A stretch of 64,000 nt of DNA from JANXLO01 sp038231295. Its GTDB lineage: Bacteria; Armatimonadota; Chthonomonadetes; Chthonomonadales; Chthonomonadaceae. The notes under the pieces are model-generated. The model worked only from the letters and a program-made list of their open reading frames with translations, was not told the origin of the DNA and searched no databases. The stretch's first letter is position 1. Every line of letters starts with the position of its first letter. The stretch spans positions 5,220-69,219 of the forward strand of contig JBBRLP010000012.1 of the NCBI GenBank assembly GCA_038231295.1, written 5' to 3'. Of this stretch, positions 52,944 through 61,921 are shown one piece after another. A program made the translations under genes and the position numbers.

Positions 52944-53918
52944 TTAGAGCGGTGCAGTTTCGCGCAGCGTCTGCGCTGTCACTTCCGCATGCGTGTCGTT
53001 AATGAATGCTCCCGCCCCGGCCTCGGAGCCAGCCAGATATTTGAGCTTGTCGGGGGTTCGGTAGGGCGGATAGAATTCGATATGGAAGCGGTAAAAGCCG
53101 TAGTCCGTACCATCGCAGGGACGCTGGTGCATCAGCATAATGTACGGCATCGAGCGGTTCCACAGGTTGTTGTACTTCTCCATGACGATTTTGAGTATCT
53201 GCGCGAGAGCCGTTCGCTCTTCGCTGTCGAACTCGGAGATCGCTGTTCGCTCTCCCCGCGCCAGAATATGTACCTCGTAGGGGTAGCGAGCGTAGAACGG
53301 AACGACCGCGACGAAATGCGCGTTCTGGCTGACCACGCGCCGCCCGTCCTTCAACTCCTGTTGCAGGATGTCGGCGTAGACATTCCGTCCCGTGCGCTCG
53401 AAATACCGCCGCGCTGCCCCGACCTCTTTTTCCGCGATGGGCGGCACGAACGGGTAGGCGTAGATCTGCCCGTGCGGATGGTTCAGGGTCACCCCGATCT
53501 CTTTGCCCTTGTTCTCGAAGATGTAGATGTACTTGACGAAATCGTGCGCCTCTAACTCCTCGAACCGATCCGCCCACACATAGACCAGTTCCTCCACTTT
53601 GGAGACGGGCAACCGCGCCAGTTCGCCCTCTGCGTCCGGCGTATAGCAGACGACCTCGCACACGCCCTGTGCGGGCAGCACCGGCATCAGTTCCGTTCCC
53701 TCGAGAGAAGGCTCCGGGGCTTCGCGCCGCAGGGAGGGAAACTTGTTCTCAAACACCACAATCTCATAGGTCGGGGCGGGGATTTCGGTGGGGAAACCTC
53801 CCGGTTGTGTCGGGGCGAGGGGATTGTAGCCCGGCGGCGGGAAGAACGTCCTGTCCTGCCGATGCGTCGCCGTAATCACCCACTCTTCCAGCGTCGGGTT
53901 CCAGCGCAGTTCAGACAT
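52944..53918 (-). CDS. galT: galactose-1-phosphate uridylyltransferase
   Basis: A 324-residue enzyme of the Leloir pathway that exchanges UMP between UDP-glucose and galactose-1-phosphate. The HIT-type active site is NHPHGQIYAYPF with the nucleophilic His. The N-terminus MSELRWNPTLEEWVITATHR, and PFYARYPYEVHI and HIEFYPPYRTPDKLKYLAGSE in the C-terminal half, are also typical. It lies between a small protein (8-base overlap) and the secreted hydrolase. galK and galE are not in this window. Confidence 0.93.
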   Translation of the reverse strand: MSELRWNPTLEEWVITATHRQDRTFFPPPGYNPLAPTQPGGFPTEIPAPTYEIVVFENKFPSLRREAPEPSLEGTELMPVLPAQGVCEVVCYTPDAEGELARLPVSKVEELVYVWADRFEELEAHDFVKYIYIFENKGKEIGVTLNHPHGQIYAYPFVPPIAEKEVGAARRYFERTGRNVYADILQQELKDGRRVVSQNAHFVAVVPFYARYPYEVHILARGERTAISEFDSEERTALAQILKIVMEKYNNLWNRSMPYIMLMHQRPCDGTDYGFYRFHIEFYPPYRTPDKLKYLAGSEAGAGAFINDTHAEVTAQTLRETAPL

Positions 53919-54135
53919 TCGCCGCTCCCTTGTTCCCTGCCGAACCGCGACCGTTTGCGGAAGGCTCGTTCACCGTCGCGCCTGTCTCCTGCGCTGTCGG
54001 GGCACTCATAGGAGTCGCTTCTGCCGCCACCTCCGCGAACGCCTTGCTCTGCTCCTCCGATGCGCTCTCCGCACTATGGTAAAAGACGAGATACCGCCCG
54101 TCCTCTTTCAATATCAGCTTCTTCTCCAGCCTCAC
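53911..54135 (-). CDS. small conserved-type protein of unknown function
   Basis: A 74-residue protein, GTG start at 54135 with GGAGAG upstream, beginning with KKLILKEDGRYLVFYHS. The N-terminal 20 residues form a short beta-hairpin-like unit that I have seen in small proteins of similar genomes. The tail is Ala/Thr/Gly-rich and disordered. It overlaps galT by 8 bases and is probably translated with it. Function unknown. Confidence 0.6.
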   Translation of the reverse strand: MRLEKKLILKEDGRYLVFYHSAESASEEQSKAFAEVAAEATPMSAPTAQETGATVNEPSANGRGSAGNKGAANV

Positions 54136-54233
54136 AGCTTCTCTCCTCCGCACTAACGTTCACGCGCAGAGGCTCTATTCTGCGCTCTTCCGTTCCCTTC
54201 CTGCCCGAATCCTCCGTCGGGCGATTTTTGCCC

Positions 54234-54262
54234 TTGACAACTCTGCGAATCCGGTGTATATT
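54234..54262 (+). promoter_or_regulatory. sigma-70 promoter of the tRNA pair
   Basis: TTGACA (54234-54239), 17-base spacer, TATATT (54257-54262). Start point near 54269, some 93 bases before tRNA-Leu. A consensus -35 with correct spacing makes this the best promoter in the window. Confidence 0.75.
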
Positions 54263-54361
54263 ATTGCCGGTAGAGACATCGCTCCGTTTCCAGTCTTCCC
54301 GGCGCGTTTCGGCTGTCGCCCACCGCCGCAGACGACCCGCAGCCGCACAGTCGAAGTCAAC

Positions 54362-54445
54362 GGGGAAGTGGTGGAACGGCAGACACGCTAGCCTTAGGAG
54401 CTAGTGCCGCAAGGCGTCAGGGTTCAAATCCCTGCTTCCCCACCA
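54362..54445 (+). tRNA. tRNA-Leu (anticodon TAG)
   Basis: Acceptor GGGGAAG pairs with CTTCCCC, the anticodon loop CTTAGGA between CTAGC and GCTAG gives TAG, a long variable arm (TGCCGCAAGGCG) is typical of class II tRNAs, the T loop is GTTCAAATC, and CCA is encoded at 54443-54445. Processed together with tRNA-Gly from one transcript. Confidence 0.95.
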
Positions 54446-54470
54446 GTCTGGAGCGTTGTATTTTCACTAT

Positions 54471-54542
54471 GCGGGAGTAGCTCAGTGGTAGAGCGCTACC
54501 TTGCCAAGGTAGATGTCGCGAGTCCGAATCTCGTCTCCCGCT
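54471..54542 (+). tRNA. tRNA-Gly (anticodon GCC)
   Basis: Acceptor GCGGGAG pairs with CTCCCGC, D loop AGTGGTA, anticodon stem CTACC/GGTAG with loop TTGCCAA giving GCC. The T loop is GTCCGAATC. CCA is not encoded. It is the integration site of the restriction island: its 3' half is repeated at 61922. Confidence 0.95.
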
Positions 54543-54603
54543 TCGTTTCCGCAAGACAAAACCTCCGTCAAGCCTATAGGCTGACGGAGGTTTTGTCTTG
54601 CGG
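54490..54603 (+). repeat. direct repeat, left copy: tRNA-Gly 3' part plus terminator (attL-like)
   Basis: The 60 bases from AGAGCGCTACC to CTTCGTTTC (54490-54549) recur at 61922-61981 with 57 identities, and the following terminator hairpin recurs in diverged form. A repeat of a tRNA 3' end at the two edges of a gene block is the hallmark of tRNA-targeted island insertion. Confidence 0.75.
54549..54603 (+). terminator. terminator of the tRNA operon
   Basis: A perfect 22-bp stem (54549-54570 with 54582-54603) around an 11-base loop, containing AAAACC on the left and GGTTTTG on the right. Very stable and right after tRNA-Gly. Confidence 0.8.
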
Positions 54604-54714
54604 AATATCGAAGATAAGCAAGCGGTGAAAGGGACTGCTGGCAGCACCGGGGTCTATTGAGTTGATTGAGCAGGCGTCTGTGGCGGCCGGCCTATCCAAA
54701 AGGGGATTCAGTAC

Positions 54715-56319
54715 ATGGCTCGGAAAAGCGCATCGTATACGACAAATGCGAAGGGAACCGGAGCTAACCTCGGCTTCGAGACGACACTGTGGGCTACTGC
54801 CGACAAACTGCGCGGTCACATGGACCCTTCCGAGTATAAGCACGTTGTGCTGGGGCTGATCTTCCTCAAATATATTTCCGATGCGTTCGAGGAGCGGTAC
54901 AACGAACTCACGCTCTATGTGCAGGACCCGAATTCCGATTACTATGTCAAGGAGCCGTCCGAACGTTATATCCTTGTGGAGGATCGGGATGCCTATACTT
55001 CCGAGAACATTTTCTGGGTTCCCGCCGAAGCCCGGTGGGGCGCATTAAAGAATGCGGCCAAACTCCCCGACATTGGCAAGCGTGTTGACGATGCCATGCA
55101 CGCTATCGAGAAGGAGAACCCGCCCCTCAAGGGCGTTCTGCCGAAAGACTATGCTCGCCCGACGCTGGACAAGCACAAGTTAGGCGAACTGATTGACCTT
55201 ATCTCCACGATTGGGCTGGGAGATCGAGAGAACCGCAGCAAGGATATTCTGGGGCGCGTCTATGAGTATTTCCTGGGCAAGTTCGCGGGGCAGGAGGGAC
55301 GTGGAGGCGGGGAACACTATACGCCGCGCTGTGTGGTGCACCTGCTGGTGGAGATGATCGAGCCTTTCAAGGGATGGGTGTACGACCCCTGCTGCGGCTC
55401 TTCGGGAATGTTTGTGCAGTCGGAGGAGTTCATCAAGGAACATGGCGGCAAGCTGGCGGACATCGCGATTTTCGGGCAGGAGAGCAATCCCACGACCTGG
55501 CGGCTGGCCCGCATGAATCTCGCCCTGCGCGGCATTGATGCCAATCTGGGGCCGCATCACGGCGACACCTTCCACAACGATCTGCACGTGGACAAACGCT
55601 TCGATTTCATTCTCGCCAATCCCCACTTCAACGCGAGCGATTGGGGCGGCGAACGCCTCGTGAACGACGTGCGCTGGAAGTACGGCGTTCCTCCGGTCGG
55701 GAATGCGAACTACGCCTGGGTGCAGCACATCGTCCATCATCTCGCGCCGAACGGGGTAGCAGGCTTTGTCCTCGCCAACGGCTCCCTCTCCTCCAACACC
55801 AACAACGAAGGGACGATCCGCAAGAACCTGATCGAAGCCGACCTTGTGGACTGTATCGTCGCGCTTCCGACGCAGCTTTTCTATGGGACGGGTATTCCCG
55901 CCTGCCTCTGGTTCCTGGCCCGCAACAAGGCCGATTCCCATTTTCGCAAGCGCAGCGGCGAGACGCTTTTCCTCGATGCCCGCAAACTGGGAGTCCTGAT
56001 AGACCGGACGCACCGCGAACTGACGAAAGCGGAGGTCAAGCGCCTTGCAGATATCTACCATGCGTGGCGTGGTGAGGTGATGGCAGACGCCTATGCCGAC
56101 GTTCCCGGCTTTGCAAAGAGCGCGCCACTGGCCGACATCACCGAGCATGGCTATGTCCTGACGCCGGGCCGCTATGTGGGCGCGGAGGATGTGGAGGAAG
56201 ACAGCGAGGTCTTCCCCGAGAAATTCGCTCGCCTGACAGAGCAGCTGACCGCGCAGTTCGCCGAATCCTCTCGTCTCGAAGCCGCCATCACCGAGAACCT
56301 ACAAGGGCTGACCCTGTGA
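54715..56319 (+). CDS. hsdM: type I restriction-modification system, N6-adenine methyltransferase subunit
   Basis: A 534-residue HsdM: N-terminal helical domain (LWATADKLRGHMDPSEYKHV), AdoMet motif I YDPCCGSSGMFVQS and catalytic motif IV LANPHFNASDWG. It forms the M2S methylase with HsdS and modifies adenine in a bipartite site. Motif IV reads NPHF and not the usual NPPF, a conservative change that may be tolerated. First gene of the island, with ribosome site AAAAGGGG. The last four bases overlap the next gene as GTGA. Confidence 0.93.
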   Translation: MARKSASYTTNAKGTGANLGFETTLWATADKLRGHMDPSEYKHVVLGLIFLKYISDAFEERYNELTLYVQDPNSDYYVKEPSERYILVEDRDAYTSENIFWVPAEARWGALKNAAKLPDIGKRVDDAMHAIEKENPPLKGVLPKDYARPTLDKHKLGELIDLISTIGLGDRENRSKDILGRVYEYFLGKFAGQEGRGGGEHYTPRCVVHLLVEMIEPFKGWVYDPCCGSSGMFVQSEEFIKEHGGKLADIAIFGQESNPTTWRLARMNLALRGIDANLGPHHGDTFHNDLHVDKRFDFILANPHFNASDWGGERLVNDVRWKYGVPPVGNANYAWVQHIVHHLAPNGVAGFVLANGSLSSNTNNEGTIRKNLIEADLVDCIVALPTQLFYGTGIPACLWFLARNKADSHFRKRSGETLFLDARKLGVLIDRTHRELTKAEVKRLADIYHAWRGEVMADAYADVPGFAKSAPLADITEHGYVLTPGRYVGAEDVEEDSEVFPEKFARLTEQLTAQFAESSRLEAAITENLQGLTL

Positions 56320-56323
56320 GCGA
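56284..56323 (+). repeat. 40-bp direct repeat, hsdM 3' end (copy 1)
   Basis: GCCATCACCGAGAACCTAC followed by (A/G)AGGGCTGA to GTGAGCGA recurs at 57379-57418 with 37 of 40 identities. The two copies bracket the DUF1016 gene. Confidence 0.8.
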
Positions 56324-57359
56324 CGACCTGCTTCCGACCACGCCGGAGACCTTCACCCGCATTCGCGCCGTGCTGATGGAGGCCCGCCGTGCCGCCCTTT
56401 CTGCCGTCAACACCGCGATGGTGCAGGCGTACTGGGATGTCGGACGCGAAATCGTCGAAGAGGAGCAACGCGGCAGCCAACGCGCCGACTACGGCTCACG
56501 CCTCCTCGAAACTCTCGCCGCACAACTCACGGCAGAGTTCGGCAAGGGCTTTGACGTATCCAATTTGCGCTATATGCGGCTCGTCTACCTCGCTTTTCCA
56601 ATTCGTGACGCACTGCGTCACGAATTGAGCTGGACACATTACCGTCTTCTCTGTCGGGTTGACAAGAAGGAGGCTCGGCAGTTCTATCTGACGGAAGCCA
56701 TTGCATCCCGCTGGTCTACCCGCGAACTGGAACGACAGATACACTCATTTCTGTATGAGCGCATCGCCGCTTCCCGCGATCAAGAGGGCGTCCGCCGCCT
56801 CGCCGAACAGGGCGCGGAACCGTTCACCCCGCAAGACCTCCTCCGAGATCCCTTCGTCCTTGAGTTCACCGGTCTTCCCGAACGCGGACAATGGCAGGAG
56901 AACGATCTGGAACAGGCGCTGATGGATCGTTTGCAGAACTTTCTTCTGGAGTTGGGGCGCGACCTGCACTTTGTGGCGCGGCAGAAACGCATCACCATAG
57001 AGGGCGATCACTTCTATATTGACCTTGTCTTCTATCATCGTCTGCTGCGCTGCTTCGTCCTGATTGATCTGAAAACGGGGCGATTGACGCAGGAGGACAT
57101 CGGCCAGATGCTTCTCTATGTGGGATACTATGAGGCAGAGGAGACACGCTCGGAGGAGAACCCACCTGTCGGCATTCTCCTCGGCACCGGCAAAAACGAA
57201 GCCGCCGTGCGCTACACGCTCGGAGAACGCGCAAAGCAGGTCTTCGCTGCCCGCTACCAACTGCACCTCCCAACCGAGGAAGAACTGACCATCGAAATCC
57301 AACGCGAACTCACCGCTCTCACCATCCAGATGAAACAGGAGGATACGCCCCATGACTGA
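56316..57359 (+). CDS. PDDEXK nuclease domain protein, DUF1016 (YhcG/RhuC-like)
   Basis: A 347-residue protein with the YhcG N-terminal domain (VNTAMVQAYWDVGREIVEEE, YGSRLLETLAAQLTAEFGKG, NLRYMRLVYLAFP) and the C-terminal nuclease domain: FYIDLVFYHRLLRCFVLIDLK gives the acidic D...(D)xK site followed by GRLTQEDIGQMLLYVGYY. Such proteins are often linked to type I systems. GTG start overlaps the hsdM stop (GTGA). The short frame after it (from 57353) carries a copy of the hsdM end, so the gene looks like an insertion between hsdM and hsdS. Confidence 0.88.
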   Translation: MSDDLLPTTPETFTRIRAVLMEARRAALSAVNTAMVQAYWDVGREIVEEEQRGSQRADYGSRLLETLAAQLTAEFGKGFDVSNLRYMRLVYLAFPIRDALRHELSWTHYRLLCRVDKKEARQFYLTEAIASRWSTRELERQIHSFLYERIAASRDQEGVRRLAEQGAEPFTPQDLLRDPFVLEFTGLPERGQWQENDLEQALMDRLQNFLLELGRDLHFVARQKRITIEGDHFYIDLVFYHRLLRCFVLIDLKTGRLTQEDIGQMLLYVGYYEAEETRSEENPPVGILLGTGKNEAAVRYTLGERAKQVFAARYQLHLPTEEELTIEIQRELTALTIQMKQEDTPHD

Positions 57360-57378
57360 TCGCGTCTTCTTTTCTCCT

Positions 57379-57418
57379 GCCATCACCGAGAACCTACGAG
57401 GGCTGAACCCGTGAGCGA
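57379..57418 (+). repeat. 40-bp direct repeat, hsdM 3' end (copy 2)
   Basis: This copy ends with the GTGAGCGA that begins hsdS and follows a vestige of hsdM-like sequence. It suggests that the DUF1016 gene entered by duplication or homologous exchange at the hsdM end. Confidence 0.8.
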
Positions 57419-58442
57419 TTGGCAAACTCTTAAGTGGGGAGAAATTGCAACGCTCGAATACGGGAAGGGGCTACGCAATTATAATGGAATAGGGGAATAC
57501 CGTGTATTTGGCACAAACGGGCCGATTGGTTTCCACACTGAGCCATTATGCGAACACGCAGGCGTTGTCGTTGATGGATATGCGTTGGGCATATTATGCG
57601 CTTCTTACTCAAGACATCAATGCAATGGATAGTGGTTCCGCAATCCCTTCGACAAGTAGAGGAGATTTTTATGCCCTTGCAGTCAACTATCCACCCCTCC
57701 CCAACAACGCGCCATCGCCCGAATCCTCGGCTCACTCGACGACAAAATCGAACTGAACCGCCGTATGAACGAAACTCTGGAAGCCCTTGCCCGTGCGCTC
57801 TTCAAGGCGTGGTTTGTGGATTTTGAGCCGTTTGGTGGGGTCATGCCTGAGGATTGGTATATGGGAAAGGTGGCAGATTTAGGTGAGGTTATATGTGGTA
57901 AGACACCTCCAACTAATGATCCTGCAAACTATGAGGGGGATGTGCAATTTGTGACGATTCCTGATATGCACGGCAAAGTTTTTGTTACTGAAACGACGAG
58001 AACACTTTCTACTCTTGGAGTGAGTACCCAACTTAACAAGACTTTGCCCATAGGAACTATCTGTGTAAGTTGCATTGCAACACCTGGACTTGTGGCAATT
58101 ACCAGCCGGATTGCACAGACTAATCAACAAATCAATAGTGTTGTCCCGAAAAGTGGGATTGGTAAATACTTCGCTTACTACACCATGAGAGGGCTTGCTG
58201 ACCAAATAAGAGCCAGAGGTAGTGGGGGATCAGTTTTTCTAAATCTAAACAAAAATCAACTCATCTCAATGATTATCTTAATACCTGACTCTGCCATTCA
58301 GGAGGAGTACGAAAGAACTGTCAAACCCATTTTCCAAAAAATACTGGCGAATGAGATGGAAAACCAAACGCTCGCCGTAATGAGGGACGCCCTCCTTCCT
58401 CGCCTGCTCAGTGGAGAAATCACTGTCCCCTGCTGTGTTTAG
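57411..58442 (+). pseudogene. hsdS: type I specificity subunit, broken by frameshifts and a deletion
   Basis: Three pieces: 57411-about 57560 (WQTLKWGEIATLEYGKGLRNYN...GTNGPIGFHTEPLCEHAGVVV), about 57560-57700 in another frame (MDMRWAYYALLTQDINAMDSG...GDFYALAVNYPPLP) and from about 57700 back in the first frame (QQRAIARILGSLDDKIELNRRMNET...). Between pieces one and two the first target-recognition domain lacks the usual 25-30 residues (GRKGAYRGVHYS-like to the beta strands). The second recognition domain and C-terminal helix to 58442 are intact and AT-richer. Without the first domain specificity should be lost, unless a shorter product starts at 57765. Confidence 0.75.
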
Positions 58443-58457
58443 GAAACTGCCCTCTCG

Positions 58458-58613
58458 ATGGCGAAATCTTCACGGCGCATTGATCGTGTGCTGGATGCAG
58501 GACGCACCTATCCTCTGGTGATTGAATGCAGCGGGCCACAGCCGGATGGAGCGGAAAGACTCCTCTTCGTCGTCAAAACGACGGAATGCGCGTCTTTTGG
58601 TGCGATCCTTTAA
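58458..58613 (+). CDS. possible 51-residue protein
   Basis: An open frame MAKSSRRIDRVLDAGRTYPL, then VIECSGPQPDGAERLL, ending in SFGAIL. Its stop is formed by the 23-bp direct repeat at 58605. It looks like the 5' remnant of a longer gene cut by the repeat. No family recognised. Confidence 0.3.
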   Translation: MAKSSRRIDRVLDAGRTYPLVIECSGPQPDGAERLLFVVKTTECASFGAIL

Positions 58614-58627
58614 CCCCTTTATACGCC
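58605..58627 (+). repeat. 23-bp direct repeat, copy 1
   Basis: ATCCTTTAACCCCTTTATACG followed by CC, identical to copy 2 at 58722-58744, spacing 117 bases. Lies between hsdS and hsdR. Confidence 0.8.
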
Positions 58628-58721
58628 CTCCTTGCATCTGAAGACGAATTACTGTCGCTATATAGGGTTACATGAACTCAAATTCGGCACATATAGTGAT
58701 TTCCTCTAATGAAATGGGCGA

Positions 58722-58744
58722 ATCCTTTAACCCCTTTATACGCC
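58722..58744 (+). repeat. 23-bp direct repeat, copy 2
   Basis: Exact second copy, 46 bases upstream of the hsdR start. The intervening AT-rich 94 bases have no coding content. Confidence 0.8.
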
Positions 58745-58790
58745 TGAAATGTCTTTTCCTGATTTTGCGCTTCGTTGGGAGTAACCTAGC

Positions 58791-61700
58791 ATGACAACTT
58801 TCACTGAATCCATGCTCGAAGACGCGGCGCTGAATTGGCTTGAAAACCTCGGCTATACCGTCCTGCACGGCCCCGATATTGCCCCGGACGGAACGGCACC
58901 GGAACGGGGAAACTACGGAGAAATTCTTCTTGAGAACAGACTGCGGGACGCCATCGCCCGACTCAATCCGCATCTGCCGCCGGATGCCCGGCAGGAGGTC
59001 TTTCGCCTTATCTCCCGCCCGGATCATCCGTCCCTGCTGGAGAACAACCGCCGCGTTCATCGCCTGCTCACGGAGGGAGTGGAACTCTCGTATCAGGCCG
59101 GCGATGGAACCACGAAGCACGACTTCGCCCGCCTGATAGACTACACCGATCCGGCGGCGAACGACTGGCTCGCTGTCAACCAGTTTACGATCATCGAGAG
59201 CGGACACAATCGCCGCCCCGATGTCCTCGTCTTCGTCAATGGCCTGCCGCTGGCGATCCTCGAACTCAAGAACCCCGCCGATGCCGGTGCGACGCTCAAG
59301 GGCGCGTACAACCAACTCCAAACCTACAAGACGCAGATCGGCACTCTGTTCCCCTACAATGCGCTGATGGTGCTTTCGGACGGCCTCCAGGCCCGCGTAG
59401 GAACGCTGACCTCCGATTGGGAACGGTTTCAGCCCTGGCGCGACAACACGACGCCTGCGTCCCATCCGCCGAATTCCATCGTGGAACTCGAGACGTTGCT
59501 GCGCGGGCTGTTCCGGCCAGAAATTCTGCTCGATACCCTCCAGAACTTCCTTGTCTTTGAGAACGATGGCGCGAACCTCTGGAAGAAACTGGCGGCCTCG
59601 CATCAGGCCCTCGCGGTCAATCGTGCGGTAGAGAACACCGTGCGGGCCACACGCACTTCGGGAGACCGGCGTATCGGCGTTGTCTGGCACACGCAGGGCA
59701 GCGGCAAGTCCCTCTCGATGGTGTTCTACGCGGGAAAGGTCATCCGGCAGCCGGAGATGGAGAATCCCACTCTGATCGTTCTCACCGACCGCAACGACCT
59801 CGACGATCAGCTTTTCACGACCTTCGCGAACTGCCAGCATCTGCTGCGGCAGACTCCGGAACAGGCGGACTCTCGCGCCGATCTGCGGAACCTACTGCAA
59901 CGGGCTTCGGGCGGAATTATCTTTACCACCATGCAGAAGTTTGCCCCGGAGGAGAAGGGCGACGCCATGCCGCTGCTCTCCGATCGCCGCAACATCGTCG
60001 TCATTGCAGATGAGGCGCACCGTTCGCAGTACGGCTTCGAAGCGAAAGTCACGCGAACCGAAGCGGGCGCGACGATGACCTATGGCTTCGCCAAGTATCT
60101 GCGCGATGCGGTTCCCAACGCCTCCTTCATCGGCTTCACCGGAACCCCTATCGAACTCGCGGACAAGAACACGCCCGCCGTCTTCGGGGACTACATTGAC
60201 ATCTACGACATTGAGCAGGCCGTCAAGGACGGCGCGACCGTGCGGATTTACTATGAGGGACGGCTGGCGAAACTGGAACTGCGCGAAGACGAGAAGCCGA
60301 AGATTGACCCCGACTTTGAGGAGGTGACAGAGGGAGAAGAGGCGGCGACCAAAGACCAACTGAAGCGCAAGTGGGCGCAGTTAGAGGCGATGGTCGGTTC
60401 CGACAAGCGCATTCAGCTTGTGGCAGCAGACCTGGTACAGCATTTCGAGGCGCGGCAGTCGGCACAGGAAGGCAAGGCGATGGTCGTCTGCATGAGCCGC
60501 CGTATCTGTGTCGCTCTCTACAAGGCTATTATCGCCCTGCGCCCGGAGTGGCACGACACCGACGATGCCGATGGCGTTCTGAAGGTGGTCATGACCGGTT
60601 CGGCCACGGATGATCTCGACTGGCAGCCGCATATTCGCAACAAGGCCGGACGCGACGGGATCGCTCGACGCTTCAAGGACGTAAGCGACCCGCTGAAACT
60701 GGTGATTGTTCGGGATATGTGGCTGACCGGCTTCGATGTTCCCTGCCTCCATACGATGTATGTGGATAAGCCAATGCAGGGACATGGGCTGATGCAGGCG
60801 ATTGCTCGCGTCAACCGTGTCTTCAAGGACAAGCCGGGTGGTCTGATCGTAGACTATCTTGGCCTTGCGGAGAACCTCAAGAAGGCTCTGGCAGTCTACA
60901 CGGCGAGTAAGGGACGCGGCTCCCTGACGCAGACTCAGGAGCAGGCCGTCGCTATCCTCAAGGAGCGGTTTGAGGTGGTTTCTGCCTTCTTCCACAGTTT
61001 TGACGACAGTCTCTTCTGGAGTGGCACTCCGGGTGAACGTCTGCATATCCTGCTCTCCGCGCAGAACCACATCCTGGGTCTGGAGGATGGCAAGAAACGG
61101 TATATTCAGGCGGTCACGGAGATGGGACGCGCCTTTGCGCTGGCGGTTCCGCACGAGGACGCACTGGCCCTGCGCGACCGTGTCGGGTTTTATCAGGCGG
61201 TGAAGGCCGGCATTGTGAAAGTGACAGGCGAAAGCGGGGAGGTGGGTTCCCCGGAGGAGTTGAATGCGGCGGTGCGTCAGATTGTCTCGCGTTCCATTTC
61301 GGCGGGCGAGGTCGTTGACCTGTTCGGCGCGGTCGGGATGGCGCATCCAGAGATATCCATTCTTTCGGATGAGTTCCTGGCGGAGATGCAGGGGAGCGAG
61401 TATCGGAACCTCGCCCTGGAAGCGCTGAAGCGCCTCATTACGGATCAGATCAAGGGCTACGCACGAACGAACCTGATGCAGTCACGCTCTTTCGCGCAGA
61501 TGCTGGAAGAGTCCCTGCATCGCTATCAGAATCGCTCTGTAGAGACGGCAACCGTCATTGCCGAACTGGTCCATCTGGCAAAGGAGATGCGGGAGGCCAA
61601 CAAGCGTGGGGAACAACTGGGGCTGAATGAGGACGAACTGGCCTTTTATGATGCTCTTGAAGTGAACGATAGCGCTGTCAAGGTTCTGGGTGATGAGCAT

Positions 61701-61913
61701 CTTCGGGTAATCGCACGGGAACTGCTGCGCTCCGTGCGGGCAAATATCAGCATTGATTGGAATGTGCGGGAGACGGCCCGCGCCCGATTGCGGTTTCTGG
61801 TCAAACGCATTCTGCTCAAACACGGCTACCCCCCGGACAAGCAGGAAAGTGCGACGAAAACCGTTCTGGAGCAGACAGAATTGCTGTGTACGAAGTGGGA
61901 TAGAAACGAATAG
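58791..61913 (+). CDS. hsdR: type I restriction endonuclease, R subunit
   Basis: A 1040-residue motor-nuclease that cleaves unmodified DNA away from its site after translocation. Nuclease motif: RRPDVLVFVNGLPLAILELK with Asp144 and Glu158-x-Lys160. SF2 helicase: Walker A QGSGKS (302-307), DEAH (407-410), GFTGTPI (motif III), and GFDVPCLHTMYVDKPM and AIARVNR (motifs V-VI). C-terminal helical region binds the methylase. ATG at 58791 follows GGGAG eleven bases upstream. Intact, whereas hsdS in the same island is broken. Confidence 0.95.
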   Translation: MTTFTESMLEDAALNWLENLGYTVLHGPDIAPDGTAPERGNYGEILLENRLRDAIARLNPHLPPDARQEVFRLISRPDHPSLLENNRRVHRLLTEGVELSYQAGDGTTKHDFARLIDYTDPAANDWLAVNQFTIIESGHNRRPDVLVFVNGLPLAILELKNPADAGATLKGAYNQLQTYKTQIGTLFPYNALMVLSDGLQARVGTLTSDWERFQPWRDNTTPASHPPNSIVELETLLRGLFRPEILLDTLQNFLVFENDGANLWKKLAASHQALAVNRAVENTVRATRTSGDRRIGVVWHTQGSGKSLSMVFYAGKVIRQPEMENPTLIVLTDRNDLDDQLFTTFANCQHLLRQTPEQADSRADLRNLLQRASGGIIFTTMQKFAPEEKGDAMPLLSDRRNIVVIADEAHRSQYGFEAKVTRTEAGATMTYGFAKYLRDAVPNASFIGFTGTPIELADKNTPAVFGDYIDIYDIEQAVKDGATVRIYYEGRLAKLELREDEKPKIDPDFEEVTEGEEAATKDQLKRKWAQLEAMVGSDKRIQLVAADLVQHFEARQSAQEGKAMVVCMSRRICVALYKAIIALRPEWHDTDDADGVLKVVMTGSATDDLDWQPHIRNKAGRDGIARRFKDVSDPLKLVIVRDMWLTGFDVPCLHTMYVDKPMQGHGLMQAIARVNRVFKDKPGGLIVDYLGLAENLKKALAVYTASKGRGSLTQTQEQAVAILKERFEVVSAFFHSFDDSLFWSGTPGERLHILLSAQNHILGLEDGKKRYIQAVTEMGRAFALAVPHEDALALRDRVGFYQAVKAGIVKVTGESGEVGSPEELNAAVRQIVSRSISAGEVVDLFGAVGMAHPEISILSDEFLAEMQGSEYRNLALEALKRLITDQIKGYARTNLMQSRSFAQMLEESLHRYQNRSVETATVIAELVHLAKEMREANKRGEQLGLNEDELAFYDALEVNDSAVKVLGDEHLRVIARELLRSVRANISIDWNVRETARARLRFLVKRILLKHGYPPDKQESATKTVLEQTELLCTKWDRNE

Positions 61914-61921
61914 TTGAGAGC

